From Sphaerosporella brunnea (Eukaryota > Ascomycota > Pezizomycetes > Pezizales > Pyronemataceae): a stretch of 64,000 nucleotides of DNA. Under the pieces are notes generated by a model. That model did not search any database and had not been told where the DNA came from. It worked only from the letters and a program-made list of their open reading frames with translations. This document shows, piece by piece, positions 54,889 through 64,000 of this stretch. The translations under genes and the position numbers were made by a program. The DNA is taken from NCBI GenBank assembly GCA_008704415.1, contig VXIS01000086.1, positions 1-64,000 of the forward strand. The letters run 5' to 3'. Numbering within the stretch: position 1 is the stretch's first letter; each line of letters opens with the position of its first letter.

Positions 54889-55494
54889 TTCTTTTGCCCC
54901 TCTCTCAAGGGGTTTTGGATGTTTTTATCCGCTTTGAGTTGCTTGCTTACGGACAAGAAGTTGGATGGGAAGGTGCAGGTACTGGTTGACACATTCACCC
55001 GGTGGGATGCGGGATTCACTGTGCTCGGAAGCACCCACGATGCGAGCAGAACAAACAAGTGTTCGTACGTCTTTCCCTAGCAAGTTTGTCACCGTCATTT
55101 TGGACAAAAAACCTGTCGCCAGAGCAGTGTTTCTAAAAAAAACCTGTCACCGCAAGCCTAAAACTCCCCTTTTAATTCAAGTTACCAGTGCTCTCAATTA
55201 AATACCTTGATCTGCGGGGTATTATGCCCATTCTAAACTTGACCAGACACAATTCCAGCGGTTCTGGCTAGGCGCCTGAAATTAGAGAGGGCAAGAACTC
55301 GAACTGGCGACGGGTAGACATTATTCTGCAGGTCGGGCCGTGAATCTTCTTCATCCTCATTATCGGGCGCAACATAACTGGTTGCGGCTTGCGTACCGCT
55401 GGGGGCGAGGGCCCGGGAAAGGTAATTACTTGGCCCTGGCGCGCTTGTGCCTACGACAGGCATGCTGCCTCGTCAGGTGGTTATAGTGGGAAGC

Positions 55495-55660
55495 GGCAGG
55501 TAGGCGTCGGGGTCCCTAAGGATCCCATGGGTTCTCGGATCCACAGCGGGTAGGCAACCGGCTCCCTAGGGATCTTGTGAATCCCTGGGCCCGTGGCTGA
55601 TAGGCATCCCATATCCCTAGAGATCCCACGGATCCCTAGACCTCTAGGTATCTCATCCCC
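55495..55660. repeat. Three degenerate tandem units of about 50 bp
   Basis: Each unit has a TCCCTAGGGATC-like core (TCCCTAAGGATC, TCCCTAGGGATC, TCCCTAGAGATC), then a second GGATC/AATCC motif, and ends in GGTAGGCAAC, GATAGGCATC or TAGGTATCTC. Similarity between units is moderate. Confidence 0.55.
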
Positions 55661-56342
55661 CTGCCCCCCCCCCCGGCCGTTTCCTGGCATCTACGGCCAC
55701 CTAGGCGCCTCGGGGCCTCGGTGTATCGGACTTTTAGGCACTATTGTCACTTCACGCGTGGCGCCTCTACCCTGGCACCTTAAGTTTTTGTGGTGTTTGG
55801 GGACGCTGTGAACAATTGGCGAGATGGTTGATGGTTGATGATAGGAATTGAGTGTTTCCGGCAGAGGAGAGGGGGAAGCGGGGTTTATACAGAACGGCCT
55901 TGAGAGGCGGGGTTGTGAATGTCATGTGCGGCGGGAAAACATGCGTTGCGAATTGGAAAACATCAGAGCCCGAAGAGCGTTAGCGGGCCCGCCGGCCCCA
56001 CAATCCCTGCTTGCGGCATTGACATCAGGTACGCCAGGTACACAGCCAATCATAACGTCTGGCGTTGTACCCACGCCGCTCGCCGCTTCGGACAAGCAGT
56101 GCGCGAAAAAAAAGCGCGCGCTCTTACTGCGCAGGCATACACACAGAAGAGGCTGGATTCGGCTTCTAGGAGAGAATATAACTCCAACTTTCCCATGCAT
56201 ACACCGTCAACTCCCACCGCTGCAGCGGTAAAGCGTTTTGAAAAACCTCACAACGGCCGAGTGACTACACATGATTGTCCCAGCATCAATGGGTCCCGAG
56301 CAGAAACCTCAAGTGCCATTCAGGCTGGGCGGAGGCTACAAG

Positions 56343-56349
56343 TATAAAA
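56343..56349 (+). promoter_or_regulatory. TATA box
   Basis: GTATAAAAGCCC, 108 bases upstream of the ATG at 56457. It places transcription start near 56375 and so rules out the in-frame ATG at 56271. Confidence 0.65.
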
Positions 56350-56456
56350 GCCCTCAATGTCCTTCTGAATTCCTCCTTTCCTCCTCATCTCCGATCCCCT
56401 ACAAGCCACCAATCCGAAAAACACAAACACAAACACAAACACAAACACCGATTGCA

Positions 56457-57089
56457 ATGGCACCCACTTCTCCTCCCCCGTCAACTCCCGCTCGCCCGAT
56501 TGCAGCAGCCAGCCAGGAGTCCTCGCCTCTCTCCTCGGCCCCACCCACACCTCGCACACCTCGCACACCTGAGGTGTCCACCGCCAAGACCCCCCGTGCC
56601 CTGCGGCCCAAGGCCACTAAGGTGGCAAAGGCCAAAGCTGCCCCCCGAGCCCGCCCCAAGCCCACCAGCCTTTGTTTCTTTCGGCTGCGTGCCCTGGGAG
56701 AAGCGGACGAGCGGATCCCAGGAACCTACGAGTTCCTGGCTGGCCACGAAAAGGTTCCAGCCGATATCCGCCAGGTGGCCATCGAGGTGATCCTCGATGT
56801 GCCACCTGGCCTCGAGTACATCAAGTGGCCCGAGGCCATTAAAGTCTCCATCCCCGGCGAGGAGGATAGTGAGGAGGAGGAGGAGAGTGAGGAGGAAGAT
56901 AGCGAGGAGGAGGAGAGTGAGGAGGAGGAGAGTGAGGAGGAGGAGAGTGAGGAGGAGGAGAGTGAGGAGGAGGAGAGTGAGGAGGAGGAGGAGAGTGAGG
57001 AGGAGGAGAGTGGGGTTGAGGAGGACATGGGCCAGGAGAAGGCGGAGATTGAGGAGGAGGGGGATGACGAGGAGAGTGAGGAGGAGTAA
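56457..57089 (+). CDS. Basic protein with long Ser-Glu repeat tail, 210 residues
   Basis: Single exon. Residues 1-70 are Pro/Ser/Thr-rich then strongly basic (RALRPKATKVAKAKAAPRAR), suggesting nuclear or nucleic-acid-associated location. Residues 75-130 look folded (LCFFRLRALGEADERIPGTY, VAIEVILDVPPGLEYIKWP). The last 75 residues are almost only Ser and Glu, built from a 15-bp minisatellite (GAGGAGGAGGAGAGT), and end in EEGDDEESEEE. Acidic tails of this kind are common in histone chaperones and nucleolar proteins, but no family is recognised. The start is set by the TATA box at 56343 and a CACAAACA-rich leader; the frame is open further upstream. Confidence 0.7.
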   Translation: MAPTSPPPSTPARPIAAASQESSPLSSAPPTPRTPRTPEVSTAKTPRALRPKATKVAKAKAAPRARPKPTSLCFFRLRALGEADERIPGTYEFLAGHEKVPADIRQVAIEVILDVPPGLEYIKWPEAIKVSIPGEEDSEEEEESEEEDSEEEESEEEESEEEESEEEESEEEESEEEEESEEEESGVEEDMGQEKAEIEEEGDDEESEEE

Positions 57090-58754
57090 AGATTTGGGGG
57101 ATATTTTTTTTTTCTTTCTTTTTCTGATCGGAATACTAGCAACTGATCTTGGAAAATCGGTATTGCGTGAACGGTATCATGCCATGTGTAGAGCACGGCC
57201 ACCCCCCCCCCCCTTTCCCAATTTGAGCGTTCTGCAGACTTTCCTGGTGCCTAAGATGTTCGGACTGACAACACCGGGTCTTTGGGATGAATATCCGTGG
57301 GCTGCTATACAGAATAGGAACCATGATCCAGAACCGCAGAGCCTTCATCAATCACTCCGCAACCACGTTATCAAGCCGAGTGAGAATTTTTAACAGGAAA
57401 TAGTCCAGAGCACAGCTGTGCATAACTGCAAGGACCGCTTGGCAGTGTTCACTCGCTGAGCGGTCGTCTAAGTTGACTCGAAGGGGTTGAAAACCCAACA
57501 ATTCGAACTAGCACTTGATGATGATACAAGATGTTGTGACATATACGTCGACACCATTCAAACACGCCACGTGGGAGAGGTGGCCCTCCAAGTTCCCGTC
57601 GCCGGTCTGTCGCGCAGTCTCCGCTCAGTCGCTTCCTCATTGAGTATGCTGGAACCCAAGCGCCTATGGCATATAGGCATCAAGGCATGCAGTCGCCTTG
57701 CGCCTCCTCGGCAATCCTAGGGTCCTCAGGGCCATGGCATATAGGCATACTGCCTGCTCGGACTTTTTCCTCCGCGACAGAAGGTGTGACGGAGAAAGGA
57801 TTTTCCGACTTGATCGTAGGTTACGATGCCAATCGCCGCGGCCAAGACTTCGGCGGTTGTTTACTACAACTACAGTTTAGCGGCCAATGATAATAACTGC
57901 GATACGCGCAGCGCGGCTTGTTATACTCGCTAAACGCGCTCCCTCAGCAAGCCCAAACTTCCTGATATGCTTGCCTTGTAAATAGGGCTTCTTTTCCAGC
58001 TACCAAAATCCCGTGGTTGGACTCCAAAGAATCCACGGAACATGGGGAGTCTCCAAAGGCCCGTTGAGTTTATAAGTTAGAACAGGGCAATCTCAGCTTG
58101 TCAGAGAATACCTGGAGATATCGAGAACCCACGGTACTGTAGTCTTCGACTTAACGTGATACCTACCTTGCCATCCCATCCAAAGTATCAACGATATAAA
58201 TCCAACCAGAGATGGGCCAGGAAAATCTAACGGCACGGTCCCGTAGCTGTTTCAATGATTACAGCTTGGCAAGCGATAGCTTTTGGGTCTATACGTCTAT
58301 AGCTTCTGGGCCCTAGTAAAATAGCGGATATCATACTTCCGCTTTTTAGTCGATTCGTCTTGGGGTCTTGAAAGAATCCATAATGGCGAGTCATCTTTTT
58401 TGTTTATTCATGTTGCATGCGGTCCATTCTGTTGCGGGCCGGTACGGCTCCGGGGGGGCTTCCCCTTTTCGGCTGGTGCTGCCAGTAGCTCCAGCATTCG
58501 CCCACTGATCGGCTATTACCCAGATATAGTCCTTGCCAATCAATATTCTCAGACTGGCGCCAGACGGCGACTCCGGCAGCCTGGGCTTGGATATGTGTCG
58601 CGGTTGCTCTAGGGCCGATAGGAGTCGTAGGCAATGCTAGCGTTCGGGGGTCTCGCTCATTGATTGCTAGGCAACACCGGGTAACCTCCAGGTCGCGAAG
58701 GTCCTGGTTTAAAGTGCCTCCTACCATATGAGCGCAAACCCGAAATGTGTGGCA

Positions 58755-58895
58755 GCGAGCCGCTTTAAAGGTAGACCTTCACTTAAGGGGTTTACCGGTG
58801 ACAGTCAGCAAGCGATGTGCGAGTGACATTCAATGAAAGTTTCCCGCAAAACAAGACCGGGTTACCCAAGCGAAGGTCTACCTTAAAGCGCTCGC
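58755..58895. repeat. 141-bp element with about 30-bp inverted ends
   Basis: Left GCGAGCCGCTTTAAAGGTAG then ACCTTC; right end in reverse complement GCGAGCGCTTTAAGGTAGAC then CTTC. No coding capacity. Target duplication not evident. Confidence 0.75.
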
Positions 58896-59497
58896 ACTAT
58901 ACCTACAACATGCCCTAGTGCGCTCAAATAAATCAAGCAGGTCGCTCGCACTTTCACTTGATTCCTTAATTTGAGATAAAAGTGCTGAAACATACCATAC
59001 ATAGCATACTCCAGGTATCGATCATGACTGTGCACGGCATATTTACACTCATCATTTTGAGGATAACCACTGGCAGAAGTATGTATGACATGCAGCGAGG
59101 TACGAGCTGCTATCCAGCTACTTTGATCCCTCCTAAAATACATTGTAAGTACTAGTTCATACTCTCAACACTAGCATAACCACAACCGTTGCAGCGATAG
59201 AACTCTTCGAAGACCTCCGTCGTGGGCTCTGTATTCCAGTCAGGGTATCGTGTGATCAAATTCTTGGTTCAGGTTCAGCGTCACCGCCCGCGTGTCGTCA
59301 TTCTTCCGTTCCGGCGCACCTCCGTGGGCTAAAAGTCATTCTCCAGTGACCCCCCCCCCTTTTTTTTGGCGCCCGTCGGGCACCCACTGGCTGTTCAGGG
59401 TTCCCACCAGCCACGTGGGAGCAATCACTCTCTCGCGGCTATCCTCCGCCGTAGTGACCGGGCGTTTAACAACTATCGATCGACTATCGGTCGTCTA

Positions 59498-59683
59498 CCG
59501 TATAAACTCGCCAGCAAGAGACTGGCGTATTGACTTCACTTTTTACGGCGGCGGAGTTGGTGAAGTCGCTTCGCCGCTAGTCTCTTACTGGCGAGTTTAT
59601 ACCGCATAAAATCGCAAGCAAGAGACTGGGCTACGTCACTGGCTAAGTCACCAGTCTCTTGCTTGCGAGTTTATGCGGTACGG
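59498..59683. mobile_element. Two adjacent hairpin units (nested MITE)
   Basis: First hairpin: CCGTATAAACTCGCCAGCAA at 59498 pairs with a complement ending in GGCGAGTTTATACC near 59600. Second: CCGCATAAAATCGCAAGCAA near 59602 pairs with TTGCTTGCGAGTTTATGCGG ending 59678. Both stems share CAAGAGACT. TA dinucleotides flank the left end and both right ends, as expected if one copy inserted at TA near the end of another. Confidence 0.75.
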
Positions 59684-59885
59684 TATCAGTCGTTGGTCGT
59701 TTATTGGTCATCAATGAGTGCGGCGTTTGCGGTACCAATAAGGCATGGAGGACATCAACCTGGTGTTGATGCTGCAAGCTATGCGGCAGCGATAGAACGT
59801 GCCTGCTATGACGAGGCGAGGCCACGCCGCGCCATCTAGCGGAATGGGTTGCCGTACTTAGATACGGCGAACTGCAAAAACAAAA

Positions 59886-60003
59886 ACTACAGTACGAGGG
59901 ATTCCCATGTGGTCACCCACCATAGTACTAACCTCGCGATACACTGCTTAACTAGGGCTGAGCGGACGGGAAGCCGTGTTTTCAATGTTCTATGACCGTA
60001 GCT
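59886..60003 (-). rRNA. 5S ribosomal RNA
   Basis: 118 nt on the minus strand. Diagnostic stretches are ACGGCTTCCCGTCCGCTCAG, AGTTAAGC and GAGGTTAGTAC followed by GGTGGGTGACCAC and GGGAATCCC. The 5' GCTACGG and 3' CTGTAGT ends pair as helix I. A T-rich terminator (TTTTTGTTTTTG) follows directly. Internal promoter boxes are intact. Isolated 5S genes dispersed among protein genes are usual in Pezizomycotina. Confidence 0.93.
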
Positions 60004-61729
60004 GGTAGTGATGCTCTTACGGCAGATTTTGGTAGCATTTCATAGGGGCGAAGCGGAACTGTAAGGTTCCACTCTTGTGCCATGTCACATCACGCATTGC
60101 ACCGCTGGCACGGCAGGCGTTTCGCAGTGCCGTGTATGCTTCAGGGCCGTACTAAGCATGGCGAAGCTTACCAGACTTCACCACATCCGAGTGATAACAC
60201 GTGAAGCGCATAGCTCTCATATGCACAACCCCACCGGGCGGTGGCCGGATTTGAAGCGCTGCTCCCGTATTCACAGTTTCCGATTGACTCAACACTCTTC
60301 GGAGGATTGTAATCTAATCTGGTCGATTGCAAGGGCACAAACACCTTTGCTTTTTGCTTAGAATTGAAGATTTCTTGTCGACAATTCGTGGTTGGTGGCT
60401 GCCGCACCGAAAGTAGCCCTTTAGCTTGTCGCACAAACCAAACAGAAGGCAAACAAACGAGTCGGGCCGCCAAAAACACCCACTCTCGAACGTGGGGATT
60501 TGAGGCCAGGCGGCGAAGAGACCCTTTCCGCGTTGCAAAATTTCGCGCATGAGCTGCAGGAAATATTGTTGCGATTGGCGCGGGGAGGGCCAGCCGCAGA
60601 CTGGACCAAAATCGATGGCCTGGACTCAGCTGTGTGCAGCAAGCGGGGTCAGAGCCCAAAGATAAGGCCCACCATCTGTAGGCTCACGCAATGAAGAGTG
60701 CAGGAAAGCCCGACTGTGCTTATGGGTGGAAGGTACTTTGGTACCTAGCATCAAAATATAGGACGGCAAGTTCCCTAGATTGCCGCTCATCACACCGAAA
60801 GGGATGCATGGTAAGATGTGAGCAGAGAGAATCAACTGCAGGCAGTATGTTTACCGAGCGGGGCTTGTTGGCGCATATAGCTAAATCTGAGTACAGAGGC
60901 TGACGTGCTGCGGCTGAAAGTCCTGGACTTTCTGACGATGATGATGGTCAAAATCGAAACTCAAGCCGGCGAACAGCTCGGTATCCAACCGAGCTTGAGC
61001 CACAGTGTGTTGTCGCTGCAATCTTTCAGCTGGCGAAGTAGGTATTTTAGCGGTTGGTGGCGTACATATCAACCATCAGCCCTCGGCTGAGAGCCTGAGA
61101 CATTTGTTGGAGCATTTGGCGATGTCCAGTCGCTTCTGGGGCGATCCTTGTCGTTGTGGCTGTAGGGCAACCTTATTTGGACGTTCACAATTCTTGGCAT
61201 TTTTGTTTTTGTTTTAACCATATTGGATTGCGCCGCTTGCGGCCAACTCTTGGCAATGCGGGCAGGAAGGATTGAACGGCAGCTCGCTTGAGTGTGCCAC
61301 CAAGGGAGGGAGGTATCGTCTCGTTGCAGTTTGCTTCTTGACCTTACAATTGACCTCAAGCTCCATGCACCGCATCACAGAGTTTGGTTTTTGTTTTTTT
61401 TCTGTGACCGCTCGTTAAGCATGTGAGCCTTACATACCAGCTGTGGAATAGTGTTGGAGCAGGTTGCCCTCAGCTGCGTGTGTTTTACATGATAACGATT
61501 CATTTCCTCGCCAAACACACCCAACCACAGCGCTCATCAACGCAGGCATGTTACTCGATCTCGATTAGGCATGGGTCAAGCTGCATCTGAAGTGCTGGCT
61601 GACGCGAAGTTGGTGTGGGCGGAGGCTGTAAACAACTATGAATATAAAAAGACCCTTCCGACCCCGCTTCCTGTACTCCCTTGCTAGCAAGCCCGCTCAA
61701 CCGGTTCGATCCAGGAGGATAGAGACAAA
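60004..61729. other. Intergenic, promoter of the LtrA-family gene
   Basis: 1.7 kb with no supported gene or repeat; short featureless frames on both strands. Confidence 0.5.
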
Positions 61730-63731
61730 ATGGTTCACGGCCACAAACACAAACCTGAAGTGTCATTCGAGCAGTGAGTCGATTAATATTCAACCGATCT
61801 CGTCCGAGTCCAAGAACCTTGACAAGAACTTCCCGTTCCAGGCAGCGTCTCAGCCAGCGAAAAGCTGCAATTCTCCCTTGGATTGCAGATCCCTTGACGC
61901 ACTTCTTCCACCACGAGCACGCCTACGTGACAGCTGCAACCTCCGATACAGAAGAGGTATCAAAAACAGCAGACTTGGAGAAACATCACATCGACTCTCC
62001 CACGGGCCATGATACATCACCCAACAACGCGATAGAAGAGATCGAAGCTGAGGAGGCTACACCCAGCGAGCTCTTTTACGACCTGTTCTTTGTGGCCAAC
62101 CTGACCACTGTCACTGCGGTTCATTATGTTACGGACTATCAAAGTATGCGACCCATTCGTTTATCCACTGGCCTCAGTACTGAAGTGAAATCCTTAGGCT
62201 TGGTGTCTTACATCCTCTTCTTCATCATCTTGTGGTTCACATGGCTGCAAACGACACTGTATGATATCCGCTTCTCAGTGGACTCCGTCTACGAGCGTGT
62301 CATCAAGTGCGTCCATTTCGCCGTCATGATCGGATTCGCCAGTACCTCGCTCGCCTGGAATCCTCTAGACCCCACCTACAAGGGAGCACTGGTGAACCTC
62401 AGGTCCATGAGTCTCACTCTAATGGCATCGCGTTTCGCACTTAGCATTCAGTACGGAGTGGCCGCATTTTACGGATTCAAGCGCAGGAAGGGACACGTGC
62501 CATTGTTAGTGCATTCGACCGTCATGTTTGTGGCAGCCTTGGGCTATCTCGGTCTTTACTTCAGCTTCAATTCCTCGCTCCAAAGTTACGTCATCTGGTA
62601 TGCCATCATCATCGTCGAGCTGGTGGTTGTGTTTGCCTCATCGAATATCTGGAAGATAATCGGTTTCAAGTACACGCACTTGGTCGAACGATTGGGGCTT
62701 CTCACTCTGATTATTTTGGGTGAGGGTATTATCGTCATGTTGAAGGCAGTCAACGCGGTCGAAAAGGGTAACTCGTACGGAGCCGGCTGGAGCGTCCAGA
62801 CCTTCGGTGTTGTCGGCGCTGCCATCGGTGTCATCTACTTCTTGTACATGTTCTACTTCGACTATACCCCTCAGCACATACACTACGGCTCGATCCGCCA
62901 GCAGGTGTGGACAGTCCTCCACTTCCCGTTCCACCTTTCTGTCGTCCTTGCAGTTGAGGGACTCCGTCAGCTTTCGACGTACTGGAGTTTCCGCGAGAGC
63001 GCCGACTTTCTGAACAACAAGTGGATGCAACGGGCGAGCAGCTCCCCGCAAGCCCATCAAGTGATGATTTCAGACATGTCTGCGTTCTTCAAGGCCCTCT
63101 ACGACGACGGCACAGCCATCACGATCGTCAAGAACTTCGCCACCATCAACGATTACATCGACACGTTGGCAGCATCCAACGGCACAATTGAGGACACCAC
63201 CGCGACTGCAAAGATAGACGAAGCCTTGGTTTGGCTGCACTACTACCTGAACCGCGGTCAGGCAGAATACTATGGCATCAAGCTTCCTAAATCGAAAACC
63301 CCGATAACCTACGAGACGCTCACCGGCGCAGCATTCAGTGACCCGGGCTATCCAGTCACCCCCCTTTACTTCCTTGTGTGGCGCTACTTCTTCATCGCTT
63401 TGGGAACCATCTTCTTCATGTTCGCCATCATGGGATTGTTTGTGCGCAGGAAGAAGGATGTGTGGGATTACACTGCTGTCGCCTTCCGCATCGCGCTGGG
63501 AATTGCTTTCTGCTTCATGGAGAGGATCCAGGCCAATGGCCCCCAGTTTGAAAAATTCCTTAGCACGCCCTTCCCGATTCCTATGGTTTGCTTGGTGCTG
63601 CTTTTCGGTAAGTGTTTTTTACCCCCGGCTCCTACCGAGCTACAGTGCTGACATTTTTTGCAGTTCTTGTCGTCGACAAGTTGTTTGGGCTTTTGGCTTT
63701 CCGGAGGACCCATTCGCAAATGAGGAGATAG
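61730..63731 (+). CDS. LtrA (low temperature requirement A) family membrane protein
   Basis: Exons 61730-61773, 61842-62143, 62198-63607 and 63664-63731; 607 residues after removal of the in-frame intron 62144-62197. The N-terminus is short and cytosolic (MVHGHKHKPEVSFEQQ). The LtrA signature ELFYDLFFVANLTTVTAVH begins near residue 90, followed by many hydrophobic helices, e.g. YILFFIILWFTWLQTTLYD, LGLLTLIILGEGIIVMLKA, VGAAIGVIYFLYMFYFDY. A long soluble loop (about residues 385-490) separates the main bundle from the last helices (LVWRYFFIALGTIFFMFAIM). The ERLGLLTLIILGEGI motif is characteristic. The family is widespread in fungi and bacteria; transported molecule unknown. The terminal exon adds the basic tail LAFRRTHSQMRR. 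Confidence 0.92.
62144..62197 (+). other. In-frame 54-nt intron in the LtrA-family gene
   Basis: Donor GTATGC, branch-like ACTGAAG, acceptor CCTTAG. Stop-free and a multiple of three. Removing it turns YQSMRPIRL...SLGLVSY into YQSLVSYILFF, the continuous spacing of the family between the first signature and the next helix. Confidence 0.85.
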
Positions 63732-64000
63732 GAAACGGAGCGCTGATGTTGAACGACTGTTATGTTAATTTGCATGAGGAATGGGCGTAAGGGGAGGTGA
63801 AATGCTGTTTTGGTTTTTATCGAGGTATTCTTCACTATTGTGCACGAGGATCTGTCACATCCATGGGACTGGCGATCGCGGACCCATAGAAAAAACAAGC
63901 GAAATCACACACGATGACTTGGCTAGCGATGGGCAACCCCGTTAAAACCTCTTGATCTCAGGCCTTCCCATTGAATTCGGCAAACCGACAACCGGACGTA
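63732..64000. other. 3' flank of the LtrA-family gene
   Basis: No further gene or repeat recognised to the window end. Confidence 0.5.

Larger units (their letters stand above)
54889..56456. other. Intergenic with degenerate tandem repeat and promoter
   Basis: Contains three degenerate 50-bp units at 55495-55660 and the TATA box at 56343. No gene supported. Confidence 0.5.
57090..59885. other. Gene-poor stretch with two hairpin elements
   Basis: Holds inverted-repeat elements at 58755-58895 and 59498-59683 and a twice-occurring ATGGCATATAGGCAT (57666, 57734). No gene supported. Confidence 0.5.

Noticed and set aside
55233..55463. 76-codon minus-strand frame with ATG
   Set aside because: Short, no domain and no neighbouring signals; indistinguishable from chance.
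56271..56456. In-frame N-terminal extension of the Ser-Glu tail protein
   Set aside because: The TATA box at 56343 lies inside this extension, so transcription should start downstream of the 56271 ATG.

Overview
The window is nuclear DNA of a filamentous ascomycete (Pezizomycotina). The evidence is eukaryotic: GT-AG introns mostly 45-75 nt long, CT-rich leaders, TATA boxes at a few promoters, a dispersed single 5S rRNA gene, an intron-containing tRNA, and typical fungal housekeeping proteins (Prp24 with HAT repeats, centractin Arp1, single-domain dihydroorotase Ura4, mitochondrial release factor, PRELI-family lipid transfer protein). The order within Pezizomycotina cannot be fixed by reading alone. 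No CRISPR array, operon or prokaryotic island was seen.

Layout. 0.2-3.1 kb: two minus-strand genes for mitochondrial proteins (PRELI/UPS family; MRF1). 3.1-7.1 kb: gene-poor, with one small TIR element. 7.1-10.7 kb: PRP24, whose long reading frame hides a 54-nt intron. 12.8-14.1 kb: a broken secreted carboxylesterase. 15.7-24.1 kb: a small Cys/His protein, a tocopherol-cyclase-like protein, guanine deaminase, a two-helix membrane protein, and a six-exon gene combining a BED-type finger, a Cys/His module, a P-loop NTPase and a C-terminal REase-like domain. 25.2 kb: small His/Glu-rich protein. 27.7-30.9 kb: URA4 and ARP1 diverging from one promoter. 31-36.6 kb: a repeat-rich block with two TA-flanked miniature elements, a large inverted repeat carrying two outward-facing copies of a short reading frame, and a palindrome in a gene promoter. 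36.6-46.6 kb: SAM methyltransferase, RING/ZZ/SH3 protein, ADP-ribosylglycohydrolase, and a 955-residue acidic membrane protein. 48.1-49.8 kb: a nucleic-acid-deaminase-like protein. 51.7-57.1 kb: a membrane/coiled-coil protein diverging from a small coiled-coil protein, tRNA-Ala(CGC), and an acidic-tailed basic protein. 57-61.7 kb: gene-poor, hairpin elements and a 5S rRNA gene. 61.7-63.7 kb: LtrA-family membrane protein, again with an in-frame 54-nt intron.

Functional links are loose, as expected in a fungal genome. The part most likely to hold something undescribed is 15.7-24.1 kb: the BED-NTPase-REase gene looks like a transposon-to-effector (Crinkler-type) architecture, and its central Cys/His module recurs in the unrelated small gene about 6 kb upstream. 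Second is the repeated short gene in the 32.7-34.4 kb inverted repeat. Exon structures were derived by reading splice signals and checking that phases and conserved motifs join; no transcript data or database search was available.
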